This document shows, piece by piece, positions 26,455-35,343 of a stretch of 35,970 nucleotides of DNA. This DNA comes from Hyphomicrobiales bacterium (GTDB taxonomy: Bacteria > Pseudomonadota > Alphaproteobacteria > Rhizobiales > Aestuariivirgaceae), in assembly GCA_012032065.1 (NCBI GenBank), contig JAAURV010000002.1, forward strand, positions 1 to 35,970. Direction: 5' to 3'. Positions within the stretch are counted from its first letter, which is position 1, and every line of letters starts with the position of its first letter. The translations under genes and the position numbers were made by a program. A model generated the notes under the pieces. That model did not search any database, was not told the origin of the DNA, and saw only the letters and a list, made by a program, of their open reading frames with translations.

Positions 26455-27794
26455 ATGTCGTCTGAGGTTATGCAGGCAGGCTGGGCGCGCCCGATGCGGC
26501 GGCGATTCTGGCCGATGCCCGTCAGGCCTTGAGGTCTCAGAGCCGCTTGGCCAAGAAAGCGGATATTGCCAAAGTGCAGAAAGCCCCGGCTGTAGCCATG
26601 CCGGCGTATGACGCCGTTCCCTCGCCCCTAGCTCCTGCCGTAGTTGCCCAACCCGTCGAGCAGGCCAAAGCCGCGCCAGGATCCGGAAGACCGGGCCGTT
26701 ACGCGCTGCTCTGCGCCGCGTTTGCAATCGCGGGCATCGCTTCGGTCTTCACCGCGAACCGGATGTTTGCCCTGGAGATGTATGACGAGAAGGGCATGGC
26801 GCCCGCCGTTGCCGCCTTCGCCGAAGGCAAGAACTACGCCGTCTTCGATCTCAATCTCAATATCCGCAAGCTCCGTGACAAGCAGATTGCGCAGATGAAA
26901 GACACGCCCGATGTCGTCATCTTCGGCGCGAGCCACTGGCAGGAAGCTCATTCGGGCCTCGTCCGCCACAAGAAAATGTACAATTCGCATATTCACCGCG
27001 ACTATTGGGAAGACCTGCTGGCTGTCCCCGAGATGTGGGTCAGGAACGGCAAGCTGCCGAAGCAGGTGATCATCAGCATCCGCGACAACCAATTCGTGCC
27101 GGTCGGTATGCGCAACGACTTCCTGTGGGAGCCGGGCATTCCATATTACAGGCAGATGGCCGAGAGGCTTGGCCTTCCGGTCCGGGACTTCTTCAAGACG
27201 CTGCCCTGGCAGAGAATGCGCGAGCGCACATCGCTGGCGATGCTCTTCAGCAATGTCACCCGCTGGTATAACGCCGAAGCAAAACCGCAGGCAACCAAGG
27301 AAACGAAACTCGACAAGCTCGATATCCTGCTGCCGGATGGCTCGATCATCTGGTCCAGGGAGCATATGGCGCTGTTCACGCGGGAACGCACGATCCAGTC
27401 GTCGAGGGAATTCGCCGATCAGAAGCGCAACAGTCCGCCGGTTGTCGATGAAGCCGGCGTGGCTCAGTTCGAGAAGCTTCTCGCTTTCTACAAGTCGAAG
27501 GGCGTCGAGGTCTATCTCGCGCATCCGCCGTTCAATCCGGATTTCTACGATAGCCTGGCGGGATCGCCTTATGCCGAGGGCCTGCGCAAGATCGAAGCCT
27601 TGACCAAGGACATCGCCTCCCGGCATGGACTGAAGATCATCGGCAGTTTCAATCCGCATGACGTCGGCTGCACGGCGGAGATGTACATCGACGCCGAGCA
27701 CGCCAACGATCAATGTCTTGGCAAGATTTTCGCGCAGTTCGAGGAGATGGACCTCAAGGGCGTGGCCTTGCGCGGAACGCAGGGAGCCAACTGA
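26455..27794 (+). CDS. Membrane-anchored SGNH-like protein, DltD/AlgJ-like, frameshifted
   Basis: The repaired product is about 446 residues. ATG 26455 has a perfect GGAGGA (26442-26447) upstream, but after MSSEVMQAG the reading must shift near 26480 (GGCCTGG read as GGCTGG) to continue LGAPDAAAILADARQALRSQ. A Pro/Ala-rich linker leads to one membrane segment (RYALLCAAFAIAGIASVF). The extracytoplasmic domain has VVIFGASHWQEAH, with the nucleophile Ser codon at 26931, and near the C-terminus IDAEHAND, a DxxH pair with codons at 27690 and 27699. These are the Ser, Asp and His of SGNH-type envelope acyl-transfer proteins such as DltD, AlgJ and AlgX. Its stop overlaps the MBOAT ATG. It likely hands an acyl or aminoacyl group to an envelope polymer. 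Confidence 0.65.
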
Positions 27795-29311
27795 TGTCTT
27801 TCACGTCTTTCCAGTTCATTTTCGTTTTCCTGCCGGTCTGCTACGCGGGTTTCCTGCTCTGCCACCGTTACGGCGGCTGGACCTGGGCCACGCATTTTCT
27901 CGCAGCCGCTTCGCTTGCCTTCTACGGCATGTTCGGCTTGCCGCTGCTGCTCGTGCTGCTCGGATCGATCTCATTCAACTACGTGGCGGGCAGGGCAATC
28001 CTGGCGCAGGAGGAAAACCGCGGCGCGGCAAAGCTGATGCTCATGGGCGCCATCGGCGCTAACCTCGCGCTGCTGGGCTATCTCAAATACACCAACTTCT
28101 TCATCGACGTGCTGAACCAGCTCGGCGGCACCTCGTTCGGGCATCATCATTTGCTGCTGGCCATCGGCGTTTCGTTTTTCACCTTCATCCAGATCGGCTA
28201 TCTGATTGACGCCTACAATCGCCAGCTTTTGCCCGCATCCTTCAGCCGCTACGTGGTATTCGCCGGCTTCTTTCCATGCGTGACCGCGGGTCCGCTGGTC
28301 ATGCAGCGCGAGATCATGGAGCAGCTCCATGAGCGAAACGATCCTGCCTTCGACTCGCGCCGCCTTGCCATCGGACTCACCATGTTCGGCATGGGCCTGT
28401 TCAAGAAGGTCGTGCTGGCCGACTCAATCGCTCCGTATGCGGATGTTCTCTTCAACGGCGTTGCCGCCGGTGGCGCGGTCGATCCCGTCGGCGCTTGGCT
28501 GGGTGCTGGCTGCTACACGCTGCAGCTCTACTTCGACTTCTCCGGCTATTCCGACATGGCGATCGGCCTTGGCTACATCTTTGGCATCAAGCTCCCGCTC
28601 AACTTCGACTCGCCCTTCAAGGCGACCAACATCTCGGACTTCTGGCGCCGCTGGCACATAACCATGACGCGGTTCTTCACCAACTACATCTATTCGGGGC
28701 TTGCCATGAAAGGCATGCGTTCCGAAGCGAGCCGCAGGGGAGCGCTGCCCCGCTTCGCGCTGGTTGCCGCCATTCCCGCCATCCTCACGTTCTTCGTCGC
28801 AGGTTTGTGGCATGGCGCGGGCTGGACCTTTGCTCTCTATGGTTTGCTCCATGGCGTTGCCATTGCCGTCTACCTCGGCTGGCGCGAGTTCTCGCCGAGC
28901 CGCTTGCCGGATCCCGTCGCCTGGTTCCTGACGATGAGCGTTGTCGTGACGGGCCTCGTGATCTTCCGCGCGGCGGACCTTGCGACGGCGGGCGTCATCC
29001 TCGGAAATATGTGGGGCCTCTCGTTCCTCGGCATTGTCGACGGTTCGGTTGCCGCCGCGGGCCTCGACATCGGCCGGGCGTTGTCCTTCATCATTCTGCT
29101 TGGCGCGATCGTGCTGCTTCTGCCCAACACGCAGCAAATCCTGCATCGCGACTGGCCGAGCAGCGACACAAAGCCCGCGGCGACGGAAGCGCGCGCCGGT
29201 CTCCTGGCTTGGCGTCCAGCATTCAGCGGCGCTTTCGCAGTCGGCTTCGGTTACGCCGTGGCGCTCACGTCGATCGGCGCGGGCACTGGCTTCCTTTACT
29301 ACCAATTCTAA
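27794..29311 (+). CDS. MBOAT-family membrane acyltransferase (DltB/AlgI-like)
   Basis: This 505-residue protein has about eleven membrane segments. MBOAT landmarks include YFDFSGYSDMAIGLGYIFGIKLPLNF, FWRRWHITMTRFFTNYIY and, near residue 340, FFVAGLWHGAGWTFALYGLLHG with the catalytic His in WHG. These are shared by DltB, which moves D-alanine from carrier protein across the membrane, and AlgI, which moves acetyl groups. ATG 27794 overlaps the stop of the SGNH-like gene (TGATG), so the two form a coupled pair. Only 16 bases separate it from the amino acid:carrier protein ligase, which favours a DltB-like role with a carrier-bound aminoacyl donor. Intact. Confidence 0.88.
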   Translation: MSFTSFQFIFVFLPVCYAGFLLCHRYGGWTWATHFLAAASLAFYGMFGLPLLLVLLGSISFNYVAGRAILAQEENRGAAKLMLMGAIGANLALLGYLKYTNFFIDVLNQLGGTSFGHHHLLLAIGVSFFTFIQIGYLIDAYNRQLLPASFSRYVVFAGFFPCVTAGPLVMQREIMEQLHERNDPAFDSRRLAIGLTMFGMGLFKKVVLADSIAPYADVLFNGVAAGGAVDPVGAWLGAGCYTLQLYFDFSGYSDMAIGLGYIFGIKLPLNFDSPFKATNISDFWRRWHITMTRFFTNYIYSGLAMKGMRSEASRRGALPRFALVAAIPAILTFFVAGLWHGAGWTFALYGLLHGVAIAVYLGWREFSPSRLPDPVAWFLTMSVVVTGLVIFRAADLATAGVILGNMWGLSFLGIVDGSVAAAGLDIGRALSFIILLGAIVLLLPNTQQILHRDWPSSDTKPAATEARAGLLAWRPAFSGAFAVGFGYAVALTSIGAGTGFLYYQF

Positions 29312-29327
29312 CGGTGAGGTGAGAAAC

Positions 29328-30539
29328 GTGAATAAGCATTCAACCGACTTCAACCAGATCGTCCTCGATCTGCCACGGCAGGTGGACACGGAAGTCGCGG
29401 GCGACATCGAAAAGGAATCGGTATTCGTGTCGCCCTGGATCGAACGGATCAAGGTCAACGAGGACCGCAGCTCGGTAAACGTCGAGCTGCGCCCTGGCGC
29501 CAACGTCGAGGAGGTCGCGGGCAAGGCACGCCGCTATCTCGATGTCATGGCGAAGCAACTCTCGGGCTTCGAGATCAAGGTGTTCATCGAGACCAAACGC
29601 AAGGACACCGGTCCGTATCAGCTCGGCGTCAACGAAGGCCTGATCGAGCGCGGCTGGATGCACGACTACGGCAAGGGCCAGGTCGCATACTCCGGCCCCG
29701 TGCTCAAGCTTGCAAGGCTGATCAACGAGCGCTCGGGCGAACTTTACGCTCAGGCCTTCGGCGCCAAGGACGGCCACTTCCCGGCGATGGTCGACGCGGA
29801 CACACTGCAGAAGTGCGGCTATTTCGATTCGCATCCCAATGCGGTGACGTTCCTCGGCAACGTGGTCGAGGACATCGACGCGCTGGAAGAATTTCGTGTC
29901 GCCAACTCTTGCTCGGAAGGCGCGATCCTCCCTCCGCATGAACACATCCATGTGGACGGCATGTGCCTCAACCCGGCGGCGTGCTTCCCGTGCTATCCGA
30001 CATTGACGGGCAAGACCTTCGCGGACGGCGCGGCCTATTCGTGGCTCGGCCGGGTGTTCCGCTACGAGTCGCGCAACATCAACGGGCTTGACCGGCTTTA
30101 CGAATTCAACGTCCGCGAACTCGTTTTCGTCGGCAGCGAGGACTACGTGCGTTCGTGCCGCGCGAAAGCTCTTCCCATCGTCGAGGACGCTCGCCAGCCT
30201 GATCGACATCGACTGCACGGTGCAGACGGCGACGATCCGTTCTTCGCCACCGTCTCCGCCGCCAAGAAATTCTGGCAGGCAGCGCAGGAAGTGAAGAACG
30301 AGATCAAGATCCCGGCGCTCTCATCGGATGGCAGCGTCAAGCAGCTCGCCTGCGGCTCGATCAATCTGCACGGAAATTTCTTCGGCAAACGTTTCGGCTT
30401 CAACGACGGAGCCGGTGAGCCGGCCCAGACCGGTTGCGTCGGCCTGGGGATCGAGCGCTGGGTGCTGGCTGCATTCACGCAACATGGTTTCGACGAACGG
30501 CGGTGGCCCGAGTCCGTTCGCGAAAAACTCTTTGGATAA
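29328..30539 (+). CDS. Seryl-tRNA-synthetase-like amino acid:[carrier protein] ligase
   Basis: This 403-residue class II aaRS-like protein lacks the coiled-coil tRNA arm of true SerRS. An N-terminal region of about 90 residues precedes the catalytic core. Visible core elements are the CSEGAILPPHEHIHVDG region, the motif-2-like GRVFRYESRNINGLDRLYEFNVRE, ACGSINLHGNFFGKRFGF with a possible zinc Cys, and motif 3 GCVGLGIERW. This matches the ligases known from Bradyrhizobium and Agrobacterium, which activate Gly or Ala and load it onto a carrier protein. At 30187-30233 the frame is briefly wrong: an extra G, then a lost G. Reading that patch one base over gives TLASLIDIDCTVQTAT, rejoining DPFFATVSAAKKFW. 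GTG 29328 is preceded by GGTGAGG. The carrier gene follows 30 bases later. Confidence 0.82.
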   Translation: MNKHSTDFNQIVLDLPRQVDTEVAGDIEKESVFVSPWIERIKVNEDRSSVNVELRPGANVEEVAGKARRYLDVMAKQLSGFEIKVFIETKRKDTGPYQLGVNEGLIERGWMHDYGKGQVAYSGPVLKLARLINERSGELYAQAFGAKDGHFPAMVDADTLQKCGYFDSHPNAVTFLGNVVEDIDALEEFRVANSCSEGAILPPHEHIHVDGMCLNPAACFPCYPTLTGKTFADGAAYSWLGRVFRYESRNINGLDRLYEFNVRELVFVGSEDYVRSCRAKALPIVEDARQPDRHRLHGADGDDPFFATVSAAKKFWQAAQEVKNEIKIPALSSDGSVKQLACGSINLHGNFFGKRFGFNDGAGEPAQTGCVGLGIERWVLAAFTQHGFDERRWPESVREKLFG

Positions 30540-30569
30540 ACAGGGCAAAAGAGGCGACAGGAGACTGAA

Positions 30570-30827
30570 ATGCAACTCTACAACATCATCGGCAAAGTTC
30601 TGGGCGTGGATCCGGCTACTCTCTCGGAGGACTCGAACGCGCAAAATACCCCCAAGTGGGACTCGCTCCGCCACATCGAAGTGGTGTTTGCGATGGAGAG
30701 CGCGTTTCACGTGCGCTTCACGATGCCGGAAATCGCGAGCCTTCGCAATCTCGGCGACATCCGGAAGCTCTTGCTCTCGAAGAACGTCAGGCTGAACGAA
30801 CCCGAAAACCAACGCCGCGTCGCCTAA
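30570..30827 (+). CDS. Acyl/aminoacyl carrier protein (DltC-like partner of the ligase)
   Basis: This 85-residue four-helix carrier protein has the phosphopantetheine attachment Ser32 in the motif WDSLRHIEVVFAME, with typical flanks LGVDPATLSEDSNA and FTMPEIASLRNLGDIRKLL. AGGAGA lies before ATG 30570. In rhizobia, genes for SerRS-like ligases are paired with such carriers, which receive the amino acid on the pantetheine thiol. It would deliver an aminoacyl thioester to the MBOAT protein encoded upstream. It is not the fatty-acid ACP, as it sits alone without fab genes and differs in the segments around the Ser. Confidence 0.87.
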   Translation: MQLYNIIGKVLGVDPATLSEDSNAQNTPKWDSLRHIEVVFAMESAFHVRFTMPEIASLRNLGDIRKLLLSKNVRLNEPENQRRVA

Positions 30828-30876
30828 ACGTGGATAGTAACGCCGCGAAATCAGTTCGCGGCAGCGGGGCACGGCT

Positions 30877-32915
30877 ATGATCGAGAGCAACACACTGCGG
30901 ATACTGGTCGTCGATGACGACGACGACGATCTTTACCTCATCAACGATGCGTTGGCTGAGGTCAAGGATACGCGCTACGCGGTCGAGGCCGTCACTTCGG
31001 CGCTCGCCGCGATGAGCAAACTCGTGGCGAACACGTACGACACGATCATCTGCGATTACCGTCTGGGCGCTGTAACCGGCGTCGACTTCATCCGCAACTT
31101 GCGGGCTGCCGGAGTGGAGACACCGGTGATCCTGCTGACGGGTCTCGCGGCGCATACGGTTGACCGCGCGGCGCTCGAAGCGGGTGCATCCGACTTCTTG
31201 CCCAAGGGCTCGCTCAGCCCCGTGGTGCTCGACCGCTCGATCCGCTACGCGATGGCGCATGCCGACAGGCAACGGTTGTTGCAGGCAGTTCTGCGCAGCA
31301 CGACGTCTGGCATCGCGGTGCTCAATGGCGAAGGGCGGATCACGCTGTGGAACCCTCGCTTCCTCGAGTTCGCGCAATCGGCCTTTGGAGAAGAGAGCGA
31401 CCGCCTCGACCAGATCGTGGCCCTCGTCCAAAACGCGGTTTCGAAGGACATCATCGCCGGCGACCGTGTTGTGGAATGGCACCGAACGGCGCTGCCGGAC
31501 GGCGATACGGTTCTGGCGCTCCATGACGTGACGGCGCGTGTCAGCGAGTTGAAAGAGCGCGAACGCGCCGAGCAGCGCATCCGCAAGATCGCCATGACCG
31601 ATGCGCTGACGGGCCTTCCCAACCGGATGGCGTTTAATGACAGGCTCGACCGGTCGATTGCGGACGCTGCTTCGAATGGCTCCCGCATCGCGGTGTTGAG
31701 CTTCGACTTCGACCGGTTCAAGGAAGTGAACGATCTCTTCGGGCACGCGGCCGGAGACGAGTTGCTGCGGTCCACGTCCGAACGACTAGGCCGCATCCTG
31801 AGCTCGCGCGAATATGTTGCGCGGCTGGGTGGAGACGAGTTCGTGATGATTCACGACTTCCCCGACAGCGAAAGTATTCAGGCGCTTTCCGACCGTCTCG
31901 TGAACGAACTCTCGCGTCCCATCGAATGGGACGGTCGCGTTGTCGAAGCGGGCGTCAGCGTCGGCATCTCATACTTCCCGGAACATGGGCAGGAGCGCGA
32001 CACGCTCCTCGCCAATGCCGATCTCGCCATGTATCGCGCCAAGTGCGATACCGGCCGCTCGGTTTGCATCTTCGATGCGAGCATGGACCAGTTCGTCCGC
32101 GAACGGCGCAAGATCGCGCTCGATCTCCGCCGCGCCATTCAGGACAACGAGCTCAGCCTCTATTTCCAGCCGCAATATGCCGCGGGCGATGGCGGGCTTG
32201 CGGGCTTCGAGGCTTTGCTCCGGTGGAAGAGCCGCACGCGCGGTTTCGTTTCGCCGGCCGATTTCATCCTGATCGCCGAGGAAAACGGCATGATCAACGA
32301 AATCGACGAGTGGGTGATCCGCCAGGCCTGCCAGATCGCGGCCAAATGGGAATCGAACGCGAAAGTCGCGGTGAACATTTCCGCGAAGGCGATCTGCCAT
32401 GCTGGCGTCACCGACACGGTGCGCAACATCATTCTCGAAACCGGTCTTTCGCCCTCGCGCCTCGAACTCGAAGTTACCGAAACCGCGCTGATCCACGATC
32501 TCAACCGCGCGCTGCACAATCTCCGCCAGATCAAGGCGCTGGGAATCTCCATCGCCATGGATGACTTCGGAACCGGCTACTCTTCGCTGTCGCTGCTCAA
32601 TTCGTTCCCCTTGACAGGATCAAGATCGACAAGTCTTTTATCCAGGCCATCGGGCAGACGGCGCGGGCCGAGACCATCTTCCGCGCAGTCGTGGGCCTTG
32701 GCACCGCATTGCAAGTGCCGGTACTGGTCGAAGGCGTCGAAACGCGCGACCAGCTTGACTTCGCCAAGGCGCAGGGCTGCAACGAGTTCCAGGGATACTA
32801 TTTTGGAAGACCGGTTCCGGAAGCGGAGACATACGCTATTGCGAGCGGCAGAGCGCAGGGGAACGGCGACCGGTTCCAAAGCGCCGCGGACGGTCTCCTC
32901 GAGGCCGTTGCCTAA
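30877..32915 (+). CDS. REC-PAS-GGDEF-EAL cyclic-di-GMP protein, frameshift in EAL domain
   Basis: The repaired product is about 679 residues. Receiver domain (8-125): acidic patch VVDDDDDD and phospho-acceptor Asp60 in IICDYRLG. A PAS-like segment follows (VLRSTTSGIAVLNGEGRITLWN). GGDEF domain: intact GGDEF at 318-322, so cyclase activity is possible. EAL domain: FEALLRW with EAL at 445-447 and the DDFGTGYSS loop. At about 32612 one T is missing (CCCCTTTGAC read as CCCCTTGAC), so the last third, FDRIKIDKSFIQAI, EGVETRDQL and EFQGYYFGRP, lies in the next frame to TAA 32913-32915. Repaired, both active sites look complete. It follows the carrier gene by 49 bases and may share its transcript, suggesting c-di-GMP control linked to the envelope cassette. 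Confidence 0.87.
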
Positions 32916-33517
32916 CTGGCGAGCTTCTTCTGTGCGTTGCGGAACGAACGCCTGAGCCAGGGCACGTCGGGCGCTTCCCAGTTGGGTGCGTTCCCACACA
33001 CGAGGTCGAAGAACGCCACGGCTGTTGCCGGGCTTTCGAGCGAGTTCTCGCGGAAGGAATCCCAGAATGCCGGATCGTCGGAGAGACCGGATGCGCGCGG
33101 CTCTTCTTCGCCCATCTCTTTTAGAATGGCCGAAGCGACCGACAAGCAGAAGCTGGTGTAGGCATAACCCTCCGGCCAACGCTCCATCGACCGGCTGAGT
33201 TCCTTCTCGGCACTCCCCGTGTTCTGGCCGGTGCGCAGCGGCGACGCGGCGACGAGCTCCTTCAGCATCATGCCGGCCGCGTAAATCACGAAGTCATGGC
33301 GGTTGACGCCGGCCAAGTGCTTGGCCTTGTCGAAGGCCTGACGCCATTTCGAGAAGGCTTCGGCCAAAGCTTCGGTATCGACCAGGGGTTTTAGGCCGGT
33401 TCCATCGAACAAGAGCGTGAGGTTCCGTTCGAAGGTCCACATGATCGTGCGGAAGCGCCGCGCCTCGTGGCTGAGGTCGCCCAGGTCCGCAACTTCGTTT
33501 TTGAGTGGCGTCAACAT
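32912..33517 (-). CDS. Hypothetical protein, 201 residues
   Basis: I do not recognise a family. The protein is soluble, without signal peptide or membrane segments, and mostly helical in appearance, with an acidic stretch GEEEPRASGLSDDPAFWDSF in the second half and a basic C-terminus (RRSFRNAQKKLAS). Its composition and codon use look like its neighbours, so it is probably a real gene. Its stop overlaps the end of the GGDEF-EAL gene tail to tail. It starts 236 bases from the divergent binding-protein gene. ATG 33517 is the first in-frame start. Confidence 0.6.
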   Translation of the reverse strand: MLTPLKNEVADLGDLSHEARRFRTIMWTFERNLTLLFDGTGLKPLVDTEALAEAFSKWRQAFDKAKHLAGVNRHDFVIYAAGMMLKELVAASPLRTGQNTGSAEKELSRSMERWPEGYAYTSFCLSVASAILKEMGEEEPRASGLSDDPAFWDSFRENSLESPATAVAFFDLVCGNAPNWEAPDVPWLRRSFRNAQKKLAS

Positions 33518-33594
33518 CTGCTAGTCTGCCCAGACTGCCGGACCTGCAAAAAGTGCAACCCTTAAAATGAAACATTTGCATCCAGCCCTGTCTG

Positions 33595-33624
33595 TTTGTA
33601 TAGTAATCGAAAGAAAGATACAAA
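33595..33624. promoter_or_regulatory. Inverted repeat, possible operator
   Basis: TTTGTAT (33595-33601) and ATACAAA (33618-33624) form a perfect 7-bp inverted repeat with a 16-base spacer in the 236-base divergent intergenic region. The area is AT-rich compared with the surroundings and could hold promoters for both flanking genes. Regulator unknown. Confidence 0.35.
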
Positions 33625-33753
33625 TTTGCCGGGCTACGCATCCGGCGGGAGGGAGGATCGGCCGGCGCAACTGCCGGATTGGGCAGCCTTACATGCGCGA
33701 GCCCCTGCATACCGTCTTCAAAAAGAACACGCACAGGAAAAGGAGGAAACCCT

Positions 33754-35325
33754 ATGATGCGTCGCAAGCCTGCAAGTCTAACGAGGCGTTCCGTTCTGAA
33801 ATCGTCTGCCGCACTGGCGGCAACGGCGGCAACGGGAACCGGGGTCTCGCTGTTCAACGTCAACAATGCTTTCGCCCAAATGCCGAACCCGGCCGATGTG
33901 CTGGCGAAACTCAACGTCGGCAAATTTGTCAAGAAAGAATACCGCGAACAATACAAGCTGGGCGACAATGACGAGCTCTGGGATCCGGCGAAGGATTGGA
34001 TCCGCACCGCCGATTGGGAAGCCATCCGCAAGGAGCACGCCGGCAAGACGGTGCGTTTCGCCGTGGGCGCCGCCGATCGTGAATCAGCCCAGGAACAAAC
34101 GCAGCCTTTCGCTGATCTCTCCGGCATCAAGATTGACGTCGTGTCGATTCCCGACGACGCCATGTACGACAAGGTGGTGGCTGAGTTCCTGTCCGGCAAC
34201 GCCGGCTTTGACGCCATCCAGTTCTTCTCGCCATGGCTCGGCGACTTCGCGGCGCAAGGGTTCCTGAAGCCACTGGATGAATATGTCGCCAAGTGGAAGC
34301 TGCCGTTCGATGATTGGTATGAAACCTATCAGCGCAACTACGGCCACTGGGGTGACAAGGGCATCCTCGGCATTCCGTTCGACTGCGACATCCAGCAGGT
34401 GCACGTGCGTCCGTCGATCCTCGCCAAGATCGGCATCAGCAGCGTGGACAAGGTCACGACCATTCCGTCCTATGACGAAATGCTGCGCATAGCCCCTGAA
34501 CTGAACAAGGCGCAGCCCGGCGTTGCCGGTATCGGCCTCATGGCCGGCCGCGGCTTCTGGGCAACCTACGCTTGGGAACACGTTGCCGCCCAGTACGGCA
34601 TGCACCTGTTCAACGAAAAGTGGGAACCGATCTTCAACGGCGATGCCGGTGTGAAGGGCCTCGAAATGCTGAGCGCCCTCTCCAAGCACGCAATCGAAGG
34701 TGTTGCCGCTGCCGACTGGCCCACCAACCGCGCGGCGATGCTGGGCGGCCAGATCGCCTGCAACATCTCGTGGCAGGATACAGGCACGCAAGCCACCCGT
34801 CCTGACCAGTCGAAGCTGGGTGATGACATTGTGACGATCTATGAACCACGCGTTGCCGGCGGCACCTATGCGCCGCCCAACATCGCTGGCTCGACATCGG
34901 TCGTCGCGGCCACCTCGCCAGAGCCGGAAGCAGCATTCCTCATGCTGGCCTTCCTGACGACTTCTTCGATCATGGCCATGAACGAAGCCAACGCCAACGG
35001 CGTCGCTCCGGGCACCAAGTCGGTGATGAACAATGAGAAGCTGCGCGCCGTGTCGCAGCCGGCCAAGGTCTGGGCAGAGAGCTTGGACTACGCGTGGTGC
35101 GCGCCGCGCATTCCATCGGGCTTCCAGGTCGAGCAGGAAATCGGCTTCCTGGTCAACGAAGTGATCGTTGGCACGAAGAAGCCGAAGGAAGCCCTTGATG
35201 AAGCCGCCGGCAAGGTCAAGGCCATCATGGAAAAGAACGGCTTCTACAAAGACGCCGACCCGATGAACTTTGCCGCCACGGAGCCAGGTCTCTGGATCGG
35301 CAAGGGCAAGGCCGTTCCGATCTAG
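33754..35325 (+). CDS. Tat-exported ABC binding protein, family 1 (large, sugar type)
   Basis: This 523-residue solute-binding protein has a twin-arginine signal (SLTRRSVLKSSAALAATAATG) cleaved after NNAFA. The mature protein has a long N-terminal extension before the binding fold begins at KTVRFAVGAADRESAQEQTQPF. GFDAIQFFSPWLGDFAAQGFLKPLDEYV and GILGIPFDCDIQQVHVRPSILAKIG are family 1 (carbohydrate) features. AGGAGG (33741-33746) lies before ATG 33754; ATG 33757 is an alternative. Tat export implies folding before export. The next gene is a MalF-type permease, so this is a sugar-type importer. The ligand is unknown. Confidence 0.83.
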   Translation: MMRRKPASLTRRSVLKSSAALAATAATGTGVSLFNVNNAFAQMPNPADVLAKLNVGKFVKKEYREQYKLGDNDELWDPAKDWIRTADWEAIRKEHAGKTVRFAVGAADRESAQEQTQPFADLSGIKIDVVSIPDDAMYDKVVAEFLSGNAGFDAIQFFSPWLGDFAAQGFLKPLDEYVAKWKLPFDDWYETYQRNYGHWGDKGILGIPFDCDIQQVHVRPSILAKIGISSVDKVTTIPSYDEMLRIAPELNKAQPGVAGIGLMAGRGFWATYAWEHVAAQYGMHLFNEKWEPIFNGDAGVKGLEMLSALSKHAIEGVAAADWPTNRAAMLGGQIACNISWQDTGTQATRPDQSKLGDDIVTIYEPRVAGGTYAPPNIAGSTSVVAATSPEPEAAFLMLAFLTTSSIMAMNEANANGVAPGTKSVMNNEKLRAVSQPAKVWAESLDYAWCAPRIPSGFQVEQEIGFLVNEVIVGTKKPKEALDEAAGKVKAIMEKNGFYKDADPMNFAATEPGLWIGKGKAVPI

Positions 35326-35343
35326 TCTCTCTTCGAACACCGG

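Noticed and set aside
26455..29311. Alginate O-acetylation pair (AlgI/AlgJ)
   Set aside because: The MBOAT and SGNH families fit, but no alginate genes are present and a carrier protein with its own amino acid ligase follows directly, which acetylation systems do not need. It remains the main alternative.
29328..30539. A second seryl-tRNA synthetase
   Set aside because: The long antiparallel coiled coil that binds tRNA-Ser is absent and a carrier protein gene is adjacent, which matches the amino acid:carrier protein ligases.
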